Positions 8,106-16,662 of a stretch of 29,531 bases of DNA are shown here, one piece after another; within the stretch, counting starts at the first letter, position 1, and each line of letters begins with the position of its first letter. The notes below the pieces were generated by a model. It saw nothing but the letters and a program-made list of their open reading frames with translations, had not been told where the DNA came from and did no database searches. The translations under genes and the position numbers were made by a program. Source of the stretch: CAZOVB01 sp964583095 (GTDB taxonomy: Bacteria > Planctomycetota > Phycisphaerae > SM23-33); the NCBI GenBank assembly GCA_964583095.1, contig CAZOVB010000057.1, forward strand, positions 1 through 29,531, read 5' to 3'.

Positions 8106-9257
8106 ATGGTTGCACTGCAATCGCTGCTTTCGCCGCAAACCCTCACCCGCGTCATCAGCCGCCAGGCAGCAACATCGAGTTGGCTGTTGAACGTGTTTGG
8201 CGTTCAGCCCGGCGGCAGCTCGGTCCTGAATTTTGGCCACGGCCGCGAGGGCAGCTACTCGATCTTCAACAACACCCGCGCTGTTGGTCAGTTGACTGCA
8301 CCGGGGACTGCAGCCGGACGCCGGAACGCCCAAGGCGTCGGCCGCGTGTCGTTCACCTATCCGCGGATGCACGATTCGATTGGGTTGCTTGCCGAAACGC
8401 TTCACAACCTCGGCCGCATTGACAATCCTGCGGTCCGTGACCGTGTCGGAGCGGACATGATCCGCCGGCAAACCGGCTACCTGTCGCAGTTGGCGGGAAA
8501 CTTTCGCCTTGCGATGTTGGTGGGCACCCTTCGCGATTCGCTGTACATCAAGCGGGTGGGCGACGTCGCTTACTTCGATTTTGCAGCGGCCGGTGGCGGT
8601 GATCAGATCGGTCAGCAGCTTGCGCGGATGCCTGCTGGCAACAAGGGCCAGCTGGACATGCTTGGTGATGGCGACATCATCGACGCCAGCTGGGCGACGG
8701 CCACCACGGACATCCCCGGACACATCGGTCTGATCAACGCAGCGTTCCAGCAGCTTTGCGGTGGCTACCTTTCCAACATCATCTGCGGGACCAAAGTCTG
8801 GAATCACGTGATCAACAACGATCACGTGGCGGCGATCCATGGCAGTGCGTCGGCACCGTTCCGCGTGCTGGAGCGATCCTCGCTTGACCCTTCGATCGCG
8901 GAAACGATGGAGAATGTTTACCGGGCCACCCTAAACGTGTACCCGGACGTGACGTGGTGGATTACCGACGAAGGCCTTGATATCGGTGCTCCTGGCGAAG
9001 AATTGTTCACCAAGATCGTTGGCGAAAACGACGCGATCTTCATCGGTCACAGCCCCACCGATGACACGGTCGGATTGTACGAAGGTTCCGAACCGGTCGC
9101 GGAGTTCGACGGGGGTCCGGAGATCCTGAAGATCGGTCTGGAGTCGTGGAGCACGAGGCGATCCAACCCGACGGTTACCGAATTGTTTGCCATCGATAAC
9201 TCGCTGGTCGTCAACCACGTGCCGGCAAGCACCGCCTACGGAACGGTCGTGTTCTAA
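8106..9257 (+). CDS. Major capsid protein, lambda gpE-like (HK97 fold)
   Basis: 383 aa from ATG 8106. The sequence has the features of the Phage_cap_E group: an N-terminal helix with ISRQAATSSWLLNVF, an extended strand YSIFNNTRAVGQL, RVSFTYPRMHDSIGLLAE, a long spine helix (RDRVGADMIRRQTGYLSQLAGNFRLAMLVGTLRDS), then ISKTVWN-like IICGTKVWNHVINN, YPDVTWWITDEGLD and NDAIFIGHSP. The C-terminal EILKIGLESWSTRRSNPTVTELFAID is typical of the final domain. It forms the icosahedral shell. It is followed at once by a strong terminator, consistent with higher expression than the downstream genes. Confidence 0.87.
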   Translation: MVALQSLLSPQTLTRVISRQAATSSWLLNVFGVQPGGSSVLNFGHGREGSYSIFNNTRAVGQLTAPGTAAGRRNAQGVGRVSFTYPRMHDSIGLLAETLHNLGRIDNPAVRDRVGADMIRRQTGYLSQLAGNFRLAMLVGTLRDSLYIKRVGDVAYFDFAAAGGGDQIGQQLARMPAGNKGQLDMLGDGDIIDASWATATTDIPGHIGLINAAFQQLCGGYLSNIICGTKVWNHVINNDHVAAIHGSASAPFRVLERSSLDPSIAETMENVYRATLNVYPDVTWWITDEGLDIGAPGEELFTKIVGENDAIFIGHSPTDDTVGLYEGSEPVAEFDGGPEILKIGLESWSTRRSNPTVTELFAIDNSLVVNHVPASTAYGTVVF

Positions 9258-9300
9258 GCCTCCATTTCCCGGTGATCGACCGCCCGCGTTCCCGGGGTTT

Positions 9301-9334
9301 GAGCCGAGCCGCACCCGACCGGCTCGGCTCTTTT
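9301..9334 (+). terminator. Rho-independent terminator after the capsid gene
   Basis: Perfect 10-bp inverted arms GAGCCGAGCC (9301-9310) and GGCTCGGCTC (9321-9330) enclose a ten-base loop and are followed by TTTT. It lies 44 bases past the capsid stop and 28 bases before the next start, inside an otherwise continuous late operon, so it probably lowers transcription of tail genes relative to capsid rather than ending the unit completely. Confidence 0.88.
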
Positions 9335-9362
9335 CATGTTCGTCAATCGTCCTGGATCCGCA

Positions 9363-9872
9363 ATGCCCAATACCTACTGCACCGAAAGCGACTTGATCAA
9401 TCTGCTGTCGTCGCATGGCGTCGTAGGTTTTGCGGACCACGACGGCGACGGCGATGCTGACAGCGGAGTGGTCGATCGTTGCATCTCCGAGGCATCGGCC
9501 GAGATTGATCTGTTTCTTTTGTCGCGATACGAAGAAGCGGCCTTGGCAGACAATCGCCACTTAAATCGTTGGGCGACCGTCATGGCGGCTCGGTTCCTAT
9601 GTCTGCGTCGCGGGAACATGCCGCCGGAGTCGCTGGAGCTGGAGTTCACGCGGATCGTCGATCCCGAGACTGGTTTTTTGGCTCGTGTCCGAGCTGGCAG
9701 GTTGAAGCTCCCAGGCGTCCGGAGGAAGTACAACGCGGCCCCTTCGTTTTCGAACCTTACCGTTGATCGTCGGTACCCTCGCGAAAAAATCCGCGTGACC
9801 GAAGCGAATAGCGATGGTGAATCGACCACTCGCGAGCGCGACGCGGCGTCGGAGGTGTTCATCTATGAATAG
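9363..9872 (+). CDS. Head-tail connector, Mu Gp36-like
   Basis: 169 aa. The ATG at 9363 is preferred over an in-frame ATG at 9336, which sits on the terminator T-run. The N-terminus YCTESDLINLLSSHG...DGVVDRCISEASAEIDLFLLSRY is the hallmark of the Gp36/DUF1320 family, in which a tyrosine-led helix is followed by 'a..IDsyL..RY'. A helix WATVMAARFLCLRRG follows. These proteins act at the neck, connecting portal or adaptor with tail completion proteins. The 3' end overlaps the gpG-like gene by eight bases, keeping neck genes together. Confidence 0.8.
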   Translation: MPNTYCTESDLINLLSSHGVVGFADHDGDGDADSGVVDRCISEASAEIDLFLLSRYEEAALADNRHLNRWATVMAARFLCLRRGNMPPESLELEFTRIVDPETGFLARVRAGRLKLPGVRRKYNAAPSFSNLTVDRRYPREKIRVTEANSDGESTTRERDAASEVFIYE

Positions 9873-10647
9873 GATCTATTTTCGCGGTGGCCGGGCATTG
9901 GCAAACGCGACCGTGGCGGCTCTTGTCCAGTCGCTCACTGGAGGCTCCAGCCAGCACGCCGACCTGGCTCGTGGTGTCCACACTTCGATGGGCTTCGTTG
10001 CCCTTTCGGACATCCATGCTGACTTCGTCCGTAAGGCTCGCGGGGAGGTCGGCGAGGATGGCCAGCGGTGGCCACGATTGGCCCCCGCGACGCTCGCCTA
10101 TGGCCGGAAGGCACCGAAGGGTCGCGGCCATGCTCCGGGCGGCAAGGACGGCCTGTTGACCAAATCGCAGCTCAAGCAGTGGCGGAAAATCTACGGCGGC
10201 ACGCTGGCACGCCTGGCCGCATCGATGCCACTGGCTGAGGCAAAGACGCGAGCCGCGAAGATTGCGTGGGCACGGATCAAAGCTGCCGGTGGGAAGACCA
10301 AAATCGCCGAATACGCGGATCGACCGCACGAAGTCCTGCGCGATACGGGCGTGCTGCTGAACAGCTTGTCGCCTGGCCAGATCGGAGGCGATGGGGTCAC
10401 GGCAAGTGGCAGCCCCACACCTTCGAAGCCTGACCAAATCTTTCGCACGATCGAAAACGGCGTGATCGTTGGGACCAACGTGCCTTACGCGAGAACGCAC
10501 AACGAAGGCGACCCGAAGCGAGGTGTCCCCAAGCGGCAATTCCTGCCAAAGCAAGCCCCGCAGGTCTGGCTTGATCGCTGGGCGACGTCGACCAGCCGTG
10601 CGATCGGATCGGCTCTTCAGCTTGCACTTGCGAGGGCCGGCGGATGA
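9865..10647 (+). CDS. Virion morphogenesis / tail completion protein, Mu gpG- or P2 gpS-like
   Basis: 260 aa; ATG 9865 has GGAGGT at 9851-9856 and overlaps the previous stop. The family pattern (Phage_tail_S) is present: GQRWPRLAPATLAYGRK, VLRDTGVLLNSLS, GVIVGTNVPYARTHNEGD, then VPKRQFLP near the end. A longer basic segment of about 60 residues (KSQLKQWRKIYGGTLARL to AAGGKTK) is inserted between the two halves. The protein is needed for joining heads and tails or for finishing the tail. It is in the expected place, directly after the Gp36-like connector. Confidence 0.8.
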   Translation: MNRIYFRGGRALANATVAALVQSLTGGSSQHADLARGVHTSMGFVALSDIHADFVRKARGEVGEDGQRWPRLAPATLAYGRKAPKGRGHAPGGKDGLLTKSQLKQWRKIYGGTLARLAASMPLAEAKTRAAKIAWARIKAAGGKTKIAEYADRPHEVLRDTGVLLNSLSPGQIGGDGVTASGSPTPSKPDQIFRTIENGVIVGTNVPYARTHNEGDPKRGVPKRQFLPKQAPQVWLDRWATSTSRAIGSALQLALARAGG

Positions 10648-11201
10648 TTGATGCAGAAACGACATTGCTGGAAGCGGTCCGGGACGCGGTTCAGGCGGCG
10701 CTGTCGCTGCAGGATCGCCAGTGTGATGTGGAACTGGATGACATCGTTCCGGCGATCGCGGGAGATTTGCACGTCGTGATCGTTCCAAATGGCTTTGGTC
10801 CAGGCCCGCGACACATGACTTCCGGCACCGTCATCGACCAAGTCGTGGGCTGCCGCGTGGTCGTTTTTCAGCGAATGGCGGACGTGCCGCGTGACCGCCG
10901 CCGGAATGTGTTCCTGGAACGCACCAAGGGGCTGAATCGGTTGCTTAACCAGGTGCATGCCGCGATCGATTTCAGTTACCCGGTCCTAGACGCGGCGAAC
11001 ACATCTTTGGGCAGTGCGATCACTGAAGGAGAAGGTTTCCGCGAACCGCTGAAGTTTGCCGGCGTCGATCCACGGCCGCAAACGGTGATGCACGATCCCT
11101 ACGAAGCCGCATCGAACCCACGCCGCGGTGCGGACCCGGTGCTGGCGATCAAACGCGGGATCAACTTCTCGGGCGCTCGATTTTTGAAGGTGCGAACATG
11201 A
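10644..11201 (+). CDS. Probable tail terminator / neck protein, unrecognised family
   Basis: 185 aa from ATG 10644, overlapping the previous stop as ATGA. The first 120 residues (LLEAVRDAVQAALSL, DLHVVIVPNGFGPG, VGCRVVVFQRMAD, GLNRLLNQVHAAI) alternate helix and strand in the way tail terminator proteins do: an N-terminal helix, a beta sheet and then a helix. Position between the tail completion protein and the putative tail tube is where a tail terminator gene normally lies. No motif clinches it, so the role is assigned mainly by synteny. Confidence 0.6.
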   Translation: MIDAETTLLEAVRDAVQAALSLQDRQCDVELDDIVPAIAGDLHVVIVPNGFGPGPRHMTSGTVIDQVVGCRVVVFQRMADVPRDRRRNVFLERTKGLNRLLNQVHAAIDFSYPVLDAANTSLGSAITEGEGFREPLKFAGVDPRPQTVMHDPYEAASNPRRGADPVLAIKRGINFSGARFLKVRT

Positions 11202-11626
11202 GCGGAATCGCGGTCCCAGGCGATCGGACATTGAAGCAGCCGGTGACGGGGTTCTGCAGGAATCCGCAGTGCCGCGAACAGAGCGACCGAGAGTTCACCT
11301 TCACGGTGGAGCATGATCACTTTGCGTGTCCGAAGTGCGGTGCCGACAAGGCCCCGATGGTCGGGACGCTGGTGCTGACGCACTTGTTGGTTCCTGATCC
11401 GAAGGGACCCGTGATCGGCCGCGGCGGCATTCGTTGGCAAATCGCTTGCGACACAAAGCGGGCGTACCTGGCGACGGCCACCAACCTGGAAGCGGTCACC
11501 GATCAGATTGGCGTCGTCAACTGCCCCGGATGTTTGGCGGTTGCGGAAGAGCTGGGGCTTCGCGGTGCAACCGGCCGAAGCTTGATCCTTAATGAACAAC
11601 CCGATCCCGAAGCTGGAGAAGATTAG
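11198..11626 (+). CDS. Zinc-ribbon protein in the tail operon
   Basis: 142 aa, overlapping the previous gene as ATGA. Residues about 20-50 contain CRNPQC and, 18 residues later, CPKCG, a standard four-cysteine zinc ribbon. A further CPGC lies near residue 109. The middle (PKGPVIGRGGIRWQIACDTKRAYLATATNLEAVTDQIGVVNCPGC) looks beta-rich. It is not a known structural class. Zinc ribbons in late operons may bind nucleic acid, or simply stabilise a small virion or assembly protein. The position between neck and tail-tube genes favours an assembly role, but nothing proves it. Confidence 0.65.
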   Translation: MSGIAVPGDRTLKQPVTGFCRNPQCREQSDREFTFTVEHDHFACPKCGADKAPMVGTLVLTHLLVPDPKGPVIGRGGIRWQIACDTKRAYLATATNLEAVTDQIGVVNCPGCLAVAEELGLRGATGRSLILNEQPDPEAGED

Positions 11627-11628
11627 CC

Positions 11629-12141
11629 ATGGGTCAATTCATCGCCGGCCAATATACGGCGACCTACAACGCGAAGGCACTGGGCCAGACCGCCGATGGT
11701 TTTCGGCTGAGCCATTCGTTTTTCAAGCGACTGGTCACCGGTGATGCCGGAGCGGAAACGCCACAAGACGCGATCTATCGCGGCCGTGAACAATTCATTA
11801 CCGCGCGGATGATCGAAGCGTTCGCCGCCGGGATCCCTGACCTGGTCGAACCCTACGCCGATACGCCGGGCGATCCGTTGACGCTGGGCGTGATCGGCCG
11901 GCTGGACGTCTACAACGGCGGCGGGGTATCCCCGACGGCGCTGGCCAAGTCGCTAGTCCTGACTCCGGTGACCGGTACTTCGGCTGCTGGCGACGGTCCC
12001 GCGTCGATCACGTTGTCGCTGGCGATGCTTGCCGAAGGCTATCCGGTCGAAGTGTTGCTCGCGCCGGACCTGCGGGAAGTCCCGATCCGATGCCGTGTCT
12101 ACCCGAACATGGAAACGGGCGTCTTCGGAACCGAGGCGTAA
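11629..12141 (+). CDS. Putative major tail (tube) protein
   Basis: 170 aa from ATG 11629. The N-terminus FIAGQYTATYNAKALGQTADGFRLSHSFFKRLVTGDAGAETPQDAIYRGREQFITARMIEA follows the tail-tube pattern: a short strand, 'aLGqt.dGf.L', then a strand carrying the inter-ring contacts. The C-terminal part (ASITLSLAMLAEGYPVEVLLAPDLREVPIRCRVYP) is beta-rich. It is followed by a small chaperone-like gene and the tape measure, the canonical tube-chaperone-tape order. I rate tube protein as likely. Confidence 0.65.
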   Translation: MGQFIAGQYTATYNAKALGQTADGFRLSHSFFKRLVTGDAGAETPQDAIYRGREQFITARMIEAFAAGIPDLVEPYADTPGDPLTLGVIGRLDVYNGGGVSPTALAKSLVLTPVTGTSAAGDGPASITLSLAMLAEGYPVEVLLAPDLREVPIRCRVYPNMETGVFGTEA

Positions 12142-12152
12142 TTGCAATCACG

Positions 12153-12485
12153 ATGGGCGAACAAACGATCCAGCTGGACGCGGGCCGCCTGGTCTTTCAG
12201 ATCCAGGTCGATGGCGAGGCGAAGTCTTGGGCAATCGATCTGATCGAGGCCAAGTTGGTCTGCGAGCAAGTTGAGTCGCGGCACAAGCTTCGGCAAGAGA
12301 GCGGCAGGCTGCTAGGGACGACGGCGTTTTTCCGGGACCTTGCCGAAGCTTTTTGCTGCGAACTCGGCTGCCCGGTTCAAAGCAGCACGGTCGCCTCGCG
12401 AGTTTGGGGGATCGTCAACGAGCGGTTCATCCAGGTCTCAGAAAACCTTGCCCGGCAGCTGGCCGAAGCCGACGGACGGGGGTAA
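12153..12485 (+). CDS. Small tail assembly chaperone-like protein, paralogue of the 16662 gene
   Basis: 110 aa from ATG 12153. It sits between the putative tail tube and the tape measure, where tail assembly chaperones are found. Its central part (LVCEQVESRHKLRQESGRLLGTTAFFRDLAEAF, then ASRVWGIVNERF) aligns with residues about 11-60 of the protein at 16662-17123 (LSRELEDKHELRSKDGKLRPTVDFLRDLARRL, AWQTWRYTFDRL). Shared positions include E, H, LR, G.L, T..F.RDLA and a Trp. I see no obvious slippery sequence for the frameshift that often produces a longer chaperone form. Confidence 0.6.
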   Translation: MGEQTIQLDAGRLVFQIQVDGEAKSWAIDLIEAKLVCEQVESRHKLRQESGRLLGTTAFFRDLAEAFCCELGCPVQSSTVASRVWGIVNERFIQVSENLARQLAEADGRG

Positions 12486-12488
12486 TGC

Positions 12489-14756
12489 GTGTCCGCGAAA
12501 ATCGAAGTGCTGCTGGTCGACGGGGGCAGCGAATCCGAACGCCAGCAAGCCAACGAAGCCGGCCGGCAGGCTGAATCCTCAGGGGCTCAGGTAGGGCCGC
12601 GATCACAACCCCCGGGTGTCGGCCGCGATTCCAAGCCCGAACCTCCGGCCTCTGCCAAAGCGACCCCCAGCGAGGCTGCAGCTCCTCGTCGTTCTGAAAG
12701 CCAGCTGGTCGAGCAACTTTCGGCCGCTCTGGGCAAGATCCCGGGAATGCAGCCGGCGGCCGAAGCGGTCGACCGTACCGGGAAGCTGATCGATGCGATT
12801 CAAGGTCTTGCGCGTGAGGCCCAACGCGAGGCCGCTGGCGAAGTTCCCGCAGGCAGCCGACGCACCGACGATGAAATCTCTCGCGAAGCGGCCGAACGTG
12901 CGGAGCGAACCGGCGGGCGGATCGTCCAACCATCCGGCAGTGAAACGTCCCAGGACCAGCGGGACACGTCGCGGGAATCGAATGCCGAGCGGTCTTCTTC
13001 GCCGCAAGATTCAAATGCCCCGCAACGAGACGACTACCGGGGACTGACGCAAGCAATCAAGGGCTTTGCCGATCGCTGGACCCCGCGTTCAATCGTCGAA
13101 GGCTTTCGTGCGGGCCTTGGTCGTGATCGTGAAACTACGGTTCGCACCGAGCGTACCGAACGAGAGACGACGCGCGAACGCATCGACCGGTCGGCCACCG
13201 AGCAAGACCGCGACCGCGCGAGCACCGCCAGCAGCAACCAACGACGCGACCGCGCCGAGCGAAGTGAACGCGAAACGATTCGCGAACGGATCGAGCGGCA
13301 GGCGAACCCGGAAGATTCTCAACCGCCAACGCCTGAAGGACCTACTGGCAGTCAGCCTCCGCGCGAAACGATTCGCGAACGGATCGAGCGGCTTATCACG
13401 CCGAAGGACGCGAGGGGCGAAAGCCGAGGGCCGCAATCCGGACCAATGGTGCGTCCTAGCGGGCCGGCGACTTCAAGGCCTGAGCCGCAAACCGCGATCG
13501 GTCGAAAGATCGCAGAAGCGACCCAGGGCATCGAACGGTTCGCGTCCCGACTGACCGACATGCTTGGCCGTGGGACCGGTTTTGTCGCCGGCCAGGCCGC
13601 TCGCACCGTCCAGGCCGCGGGCCAAGCCGTCCATCGTGGTGGAGGTGTCGTTCGCTATGCAGCTGCGGGAACCGCCCACGGCGTCGTGCAGTCAAAGGCC
13701 GCCACCGCAGCGAGGCAAACCGTGGGCGCGGGTGCCGCTCGTGTTCGCCAGACAGCCCGCACGGTAGGCTCAGAAACCTCTGCCGTTGCTCAGTCGACGC
13801 GCGTTGGCCGGGCGATCATCTACGCCGGGCAAGTTGCGGTCATGGGGACCCAGGCTGCCGTAGGCCGTGCGGCCGGACGGATTCAGCAGAGTGCGGCCTA
13901 CCAGCAAGGCTCCGCCACGGTAGGCAGGACGGTAGGCAGGATCGCCGGTAGAGGTCGCTCGATGGCTCCCGCGATCGCCGGTCGCGGAGCGGGATCGGCG
14001 GCAGCCCGCTCGGCAGGAGCAATCGCCGTTCGAAGCGCGGCGACTGGTGCCGTCACAACAACTGCGGCCGCGGGGGCTGGAGCTGGGGCGGTCGGTGCGT
14101 CTGGTGGAGCGGCAGCCGGTGGGGCAGCTGCGGGTGCAGCCGGCACTGCTGGTGGAATCGCAGCAGTTGCGGGACCAATCGGGTTGGCGGTCGCGGGGGT
14201 CGTAGCAGCCTTCGGCGCTGCGGTGATCGCCGTCAGAAAGCTGTCCGATGTATTCGTAGGCCAAGCGGACCAGCTGCAGGATTTGTCTGGTCCAATTGCG
14301 GCCTCCAGGGCCCAGGGTCAGGTCCGCATGGAGCTCGCACGGCTGGACCGCGCGGAGCGGATCGGCCCCGAGACAGCACAGATTGATGCCGCGAGTCAGC
14401 GGCTGGCCGAAGCGACCTACCAGGTTCAGACCCAGCTGTTGGAGCTTCTGGCTAGCCAAGCCGACAAGATCGAATTTGGGCTTGATACGCTGACGGCGAT
14501 GTTGCAGGCATTGGTCACACTGAAAGAGGCCGCGGACATTGCAGTCGAGGCCGCCAATCCCTTCTCGGGCCCGATGGCCCTCTTCGATGAGATAGATGAG
14601 GTCAGGAACCAAGGTGCAGTTCTTGCGGAGGCTGTGAAAAACATCTTCGAGCGGAACGACCAACCGGCGGGACAAATTGATCCCGCCCTTCGTGCTATTT
14701 TGGAAATCGACGAAGAACCGCGTCCAATTCCACCAAACGAAGGGCCTGAAGAATGA
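12489..14756 (+). CDS. Tape measure protein
   Basis: 755 aa from GTG 12489, three bases after the previous stop. Residues 1-200 are charged and disordered-looking. Residues about 215-315 are extremely Arg/Glu rich with RETIRERIER copies. A long Ala/Gly-rich region with periodic AGQAARTVQAAGQAV-type helices follows. Residues about 520-595 are very hydrophobic (AVAGPIGLAVAGVVAAFGAAVIAV), as in tape measures that cross the host membrane. The C-terminus is amphipathic. Length, composition and place after the chaperone-like gene all support this role: fixing tail length and leaving the tail on DNA ejection. The ATGA overlap with the next gene keeps translation coupled. Confidence 0.82.
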   Translation: MSAKIEVLLVDGGSESERQQANEAGRQAESSGAQVGPRSQPPGVGRDSKPEPPASAKATPSEAAAPRRSESQLVEQLSAALGKIPGMQPAAEAVDRTGKLIDAIQGLAREAQREAAGEVPAGSRRTDDEISREAAERAERTGGRIVQPSGSETSQDQRDTSRESNAERSSSPQDSNAPQRDDYRGLTQAIKGFADRWTPRSIVEGFRAGLGRDRETTVRTERTERETTRERIDRSATEQDRDRASTASSNQRRDRAERSERETIRERIERQANPEDSQPPTPEGPTGSQPPRETIRERIERLITPKDARGESRGPQSGPMVRPSGPATSRPEPQTAIGRKIAEATQGIERFASRLTDMLGRGTGFVAGQAARTVQAAGQAVHRGGGVVRYAAAGTAHGVVQSKAATAARQTVGAGAARVRQTARTVGSETSAVAQSTRVGRAIIYAGQVAVMGTQAAVGRAAGRIQQSAAYQQGSATVGRTVGRIAGRGRSMAPAIAGRGAGSAAARSAGAIAVRSAATGAVTTTAAAGAGAGAVGASGGAAAGGAAAGAAGTAGGIAAVAGPIGLAVAGVVAAFGAAVIAVRKLSDVFVGQADQLQDLSGPIAASRAQGQVRMELARLDRAERIGPETAQIDAASQRLAEATYQVQTQLLELLASQADKIEFGLDTLTAMLQALVTLKEAADIAVEAANPFSGPMALFDEIDEVRNQGAVLAEAVKNIFERNDQPAGQIDPALRAILEIDEEPRPIPPNEGPEE
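13269..13392 (+). repeat. Two identical 31-bp direct repeats in the tape measure gene
   Basis: The 31-base copies at 13269-13299 and 13362-13392 are identical and lie 93 bases (31 codons) apart, in frame, each encoding RETIRERIER. A diverged third copy (RETTRERID) lies around 13162-13190. Units of this kind can change tape length by recombination. Confidence 0.88.
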
Positions 14757-14998
14757 AAGATCAAATGAAGCTTGGCGTCGTCGCTGTCGTGATGTTCGTT
14801 GCCGGCGTTTCTCTCGGGGCAACCAATACGCCGAATGAATACGACCGCGCATGCCAGAATTTCATGGCGGAAAAAGAGGCGGCTGCAGCGTCCGTGATGT
14901 TGTTTGGCAAAAAGCGACTGGACGCTAAAGAAGCCTCCGCTGCATCTCAGCGTCGCCTGCGTCATTGGCTTAGCATCATGGAGCAATTCAAACCGTGA
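14753..14998 (+). CDS. Small exported or membrane-anchored protein
   Basis: 81 aa, ATG overlapping the tape measure stop (ATGA). Residues 1-23 are a classic export signal: a short basic start (MKDQMK), a hydrophobic core (LGVVAVVMFVAGVSL), then GATN, a possible signal peptidase I cleavage region. The remainder is polar, with a single Cys. An exported small protein inside a tail operon is unusual. It could be a superinfection-exclusion or periplasmic assembly factor, or a tail-tip protein; none of these is shown by the sequence. The next gene starts inside its stop codon (GTGA). Confidence 0.6.
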   Translation: MKDQMKLGVVAVVMFVAGVSLGATNTPNEYDRACQNFMAEKEAAAASVMLFGKKRLDAKEASAASQRRLRHWLSIMEQFKP

Positions 14999-16662
14999 GC
15001 CTCAGCTACAACGGGTACACCTTCAGCGACCGATCGCACATCGATGTTTCGACCGAACCGGTCTACGACGACAGCGATCGATCGGTGACGTATCTCAAGC
15101 ACATGATCACGGTCCAAGCGATCGTGATCCCTGAGGATGGCTCGGGTGCGTCAGCAGGAACGACGGCCAACACGATGCAGGACATCCGCCGACGGCTCAC
15201 AAAACCCGGCCAGCGATTCAGCTTGACCGATTCAGGGTTCGGGCCCGATATCGTCATCGGCAACATCGGCACCAATGCGGTCAACGATGTCAATTTTGGG
15301 CCAAAGCCGCGAATGATTTCCTGGAAGCCGATCGGCAACACCGTCTCCGCCGAAGTGACCTGGCAATGCGAAGTTTGTATTCCTGATTGCGAATTCGCTG
15401 GCTACGAGGGTGTGGCCTCATTCCATTACTCCGTTCGGTTTTCTCTTACCGATCGCGGTCATACGACCCGAACCACCAGCGGACACCTGGAAATCGCGGC
15501 TCATCGAAAGGGCGTCATCACCGACGACGTTTATTCGGGGACGCGAGAGATCAGCGACAGCGCCGACAACTATCGCCACCTAATCAACGTCACGAAGCCT
15601 GCCAACTTCAAACGCCAACAGGACTACGAACTTTCGGCCGATAAACGACGGCTCAGATTCACGATTGTCGATACCGAGATCCAGTCGCCAAACGCTTACC
15701 CGCCGGGCGTTTCGATCATCGAGGGCAACCATCGGGTTCGCACCAACAAATACAGCCGAACGACCGCACAGAACTCCATCAACGTTTCGATCCAGCTGGA
15801 CCGTGATCAGCCGAAAATCATGGCCTGGGAGATTTTTCGGGCAATCGTCAATAAGCGTATCTCGCACCCAATCGCGGCCGGCCTGACCGTGATGTTTGAA
15901 GATTTGGAAATCGACGAACCACTGTTCGCGTTCCGGCTGCAATTTTCGCTTTCGTACCGCGTGATCGGCGAAGAGATCCGGAAGATCTTGACTTCGCTGG
16001 GGCTGTACCGATCGCTCGGGTATAGCTGGGAAACATGGGCCGCGACACGCGAGCTGGTGGAAGGCGAGCGTGGTCTTGCCCAGCTGTCACATGACGAAAG
16101 CCAAGACGAATTGGTGGACCTTTGCACCCAAGGTAGCCTGCCAGCGATTGGCGGCGATTCCCTGACCGTCCTCGGGCCTGATTCAGCTTACCAGGGGCTT
16201 TGCAATGAAAAGCCGGATCCCGAAAAGTCCTACGTTCATTTTGAAGCGACACTGATCGATGAAACCGAAGCCAATTCGGTGACGACCTACACACTGGGCG
16301 AGGTCGACGTGCAGAACAACACCTTCGATCCAGCCGATCCCCTCGCAACGCTCAACAATGTCGAGGCCACCGACATCGAAGCCGTCATCGCCGAAGCCGC
16401 CCCCGGCCAACGATTCCGCTGGAAGGGCTACATGGAACGGATGGGCTACCCGATCCCAACGCCGGACATTCTGCAAGTCGGCGACGTCACGCTCAAGCGA
16501 GTCGGCAAAGGCAAAGTCGGCCGAAAGCTGAAAGGCGTCTACTTCTGCCAAAGGGTCTATTCGGCTGCGTGGAACATCTTGTATGAAGTCACGGAACGCC
16601 CGCAGTCGGCCGACGGCGGAATTGATGACCCAACGATGGCCGTGGTTGAAGGAGAGGCTTAA
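14995..16662 (+). CDS. Putative distal tail / tail-tip protein
   Basis: 555 aa starting at GTG 14995, overlapping the preceding TGA. The protein is beta-rich throughout (SLSYNGYTFSDRSHIDVSTEPVYDDSDRSVTYLKHMITVQAIV; NTVSAEVTWQCEVCIP; SINVSIQLDRDQPKIMAW), with LFAFRLQFSLSYRVIG in the middle. Tail-tip proteins downstream of the tape measure, such as distal tail or hub proteins, have this character. It contains a CEVCIPDC cluster of three cysteines. No known domain is recognised with certainty. The ATG of the following gene overlaps its stop (TAATG). Confidence 0.6.
   Translation: MSLSYNGYTFSDRSHIDVSTEPVYDDSDRSVTYLKHMITVQAIVIPEDGSGASAGTTANTMQDIRRRLTKPGQRFSLTDSGFGPDIVIGNIGTNAVNDVNFGPKPRMISWKPIGNTVSAEVTWQCEVCIPDCEFAGYEGVASFHYSVRFSLTDRGHTTRTTSGHLEIAAHRKGVITDDVYSGTREISDSADNYRHLINVTKPANFKRQQDYELSADKRRLRFTIVDTEIQSPNAYPPGVSIIEGNHRVRTNKYSRTTAQNSINVSIQLDRDQPKIMAWEIFRAIVNKRISHPIAAGLTVMFEDLEIDEPLFAFRLQFSLSYRVIGEEIRKILTSLGLYRSLGYSWETWAATRELVEGERGLAQLSHDESQDELVDLCTQGSLPAIGGDSLTVLGPDSAYQGLCNEKPDPEKSYVHFEATLIDETEANSVTTYTLGEVDVQNNTFDPADPLATLNNVEATDIEAVIAEAAPGQRFRWKGYMERMGYPIPTPDILQVGDVTLKRVGKGKVGRKLKGVYFCQRVYSAAWNILYEVTERPQSADGGIDDPTMAVVEGEA

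Noticed and set aside
13770..14852. 360-codon minus-strand ORF opposite the tape measure gene
   Set aside because: Antisense to the Ala/Gly-rich region; Arg/Ser/Cys-rich translation without any recognisable fold.
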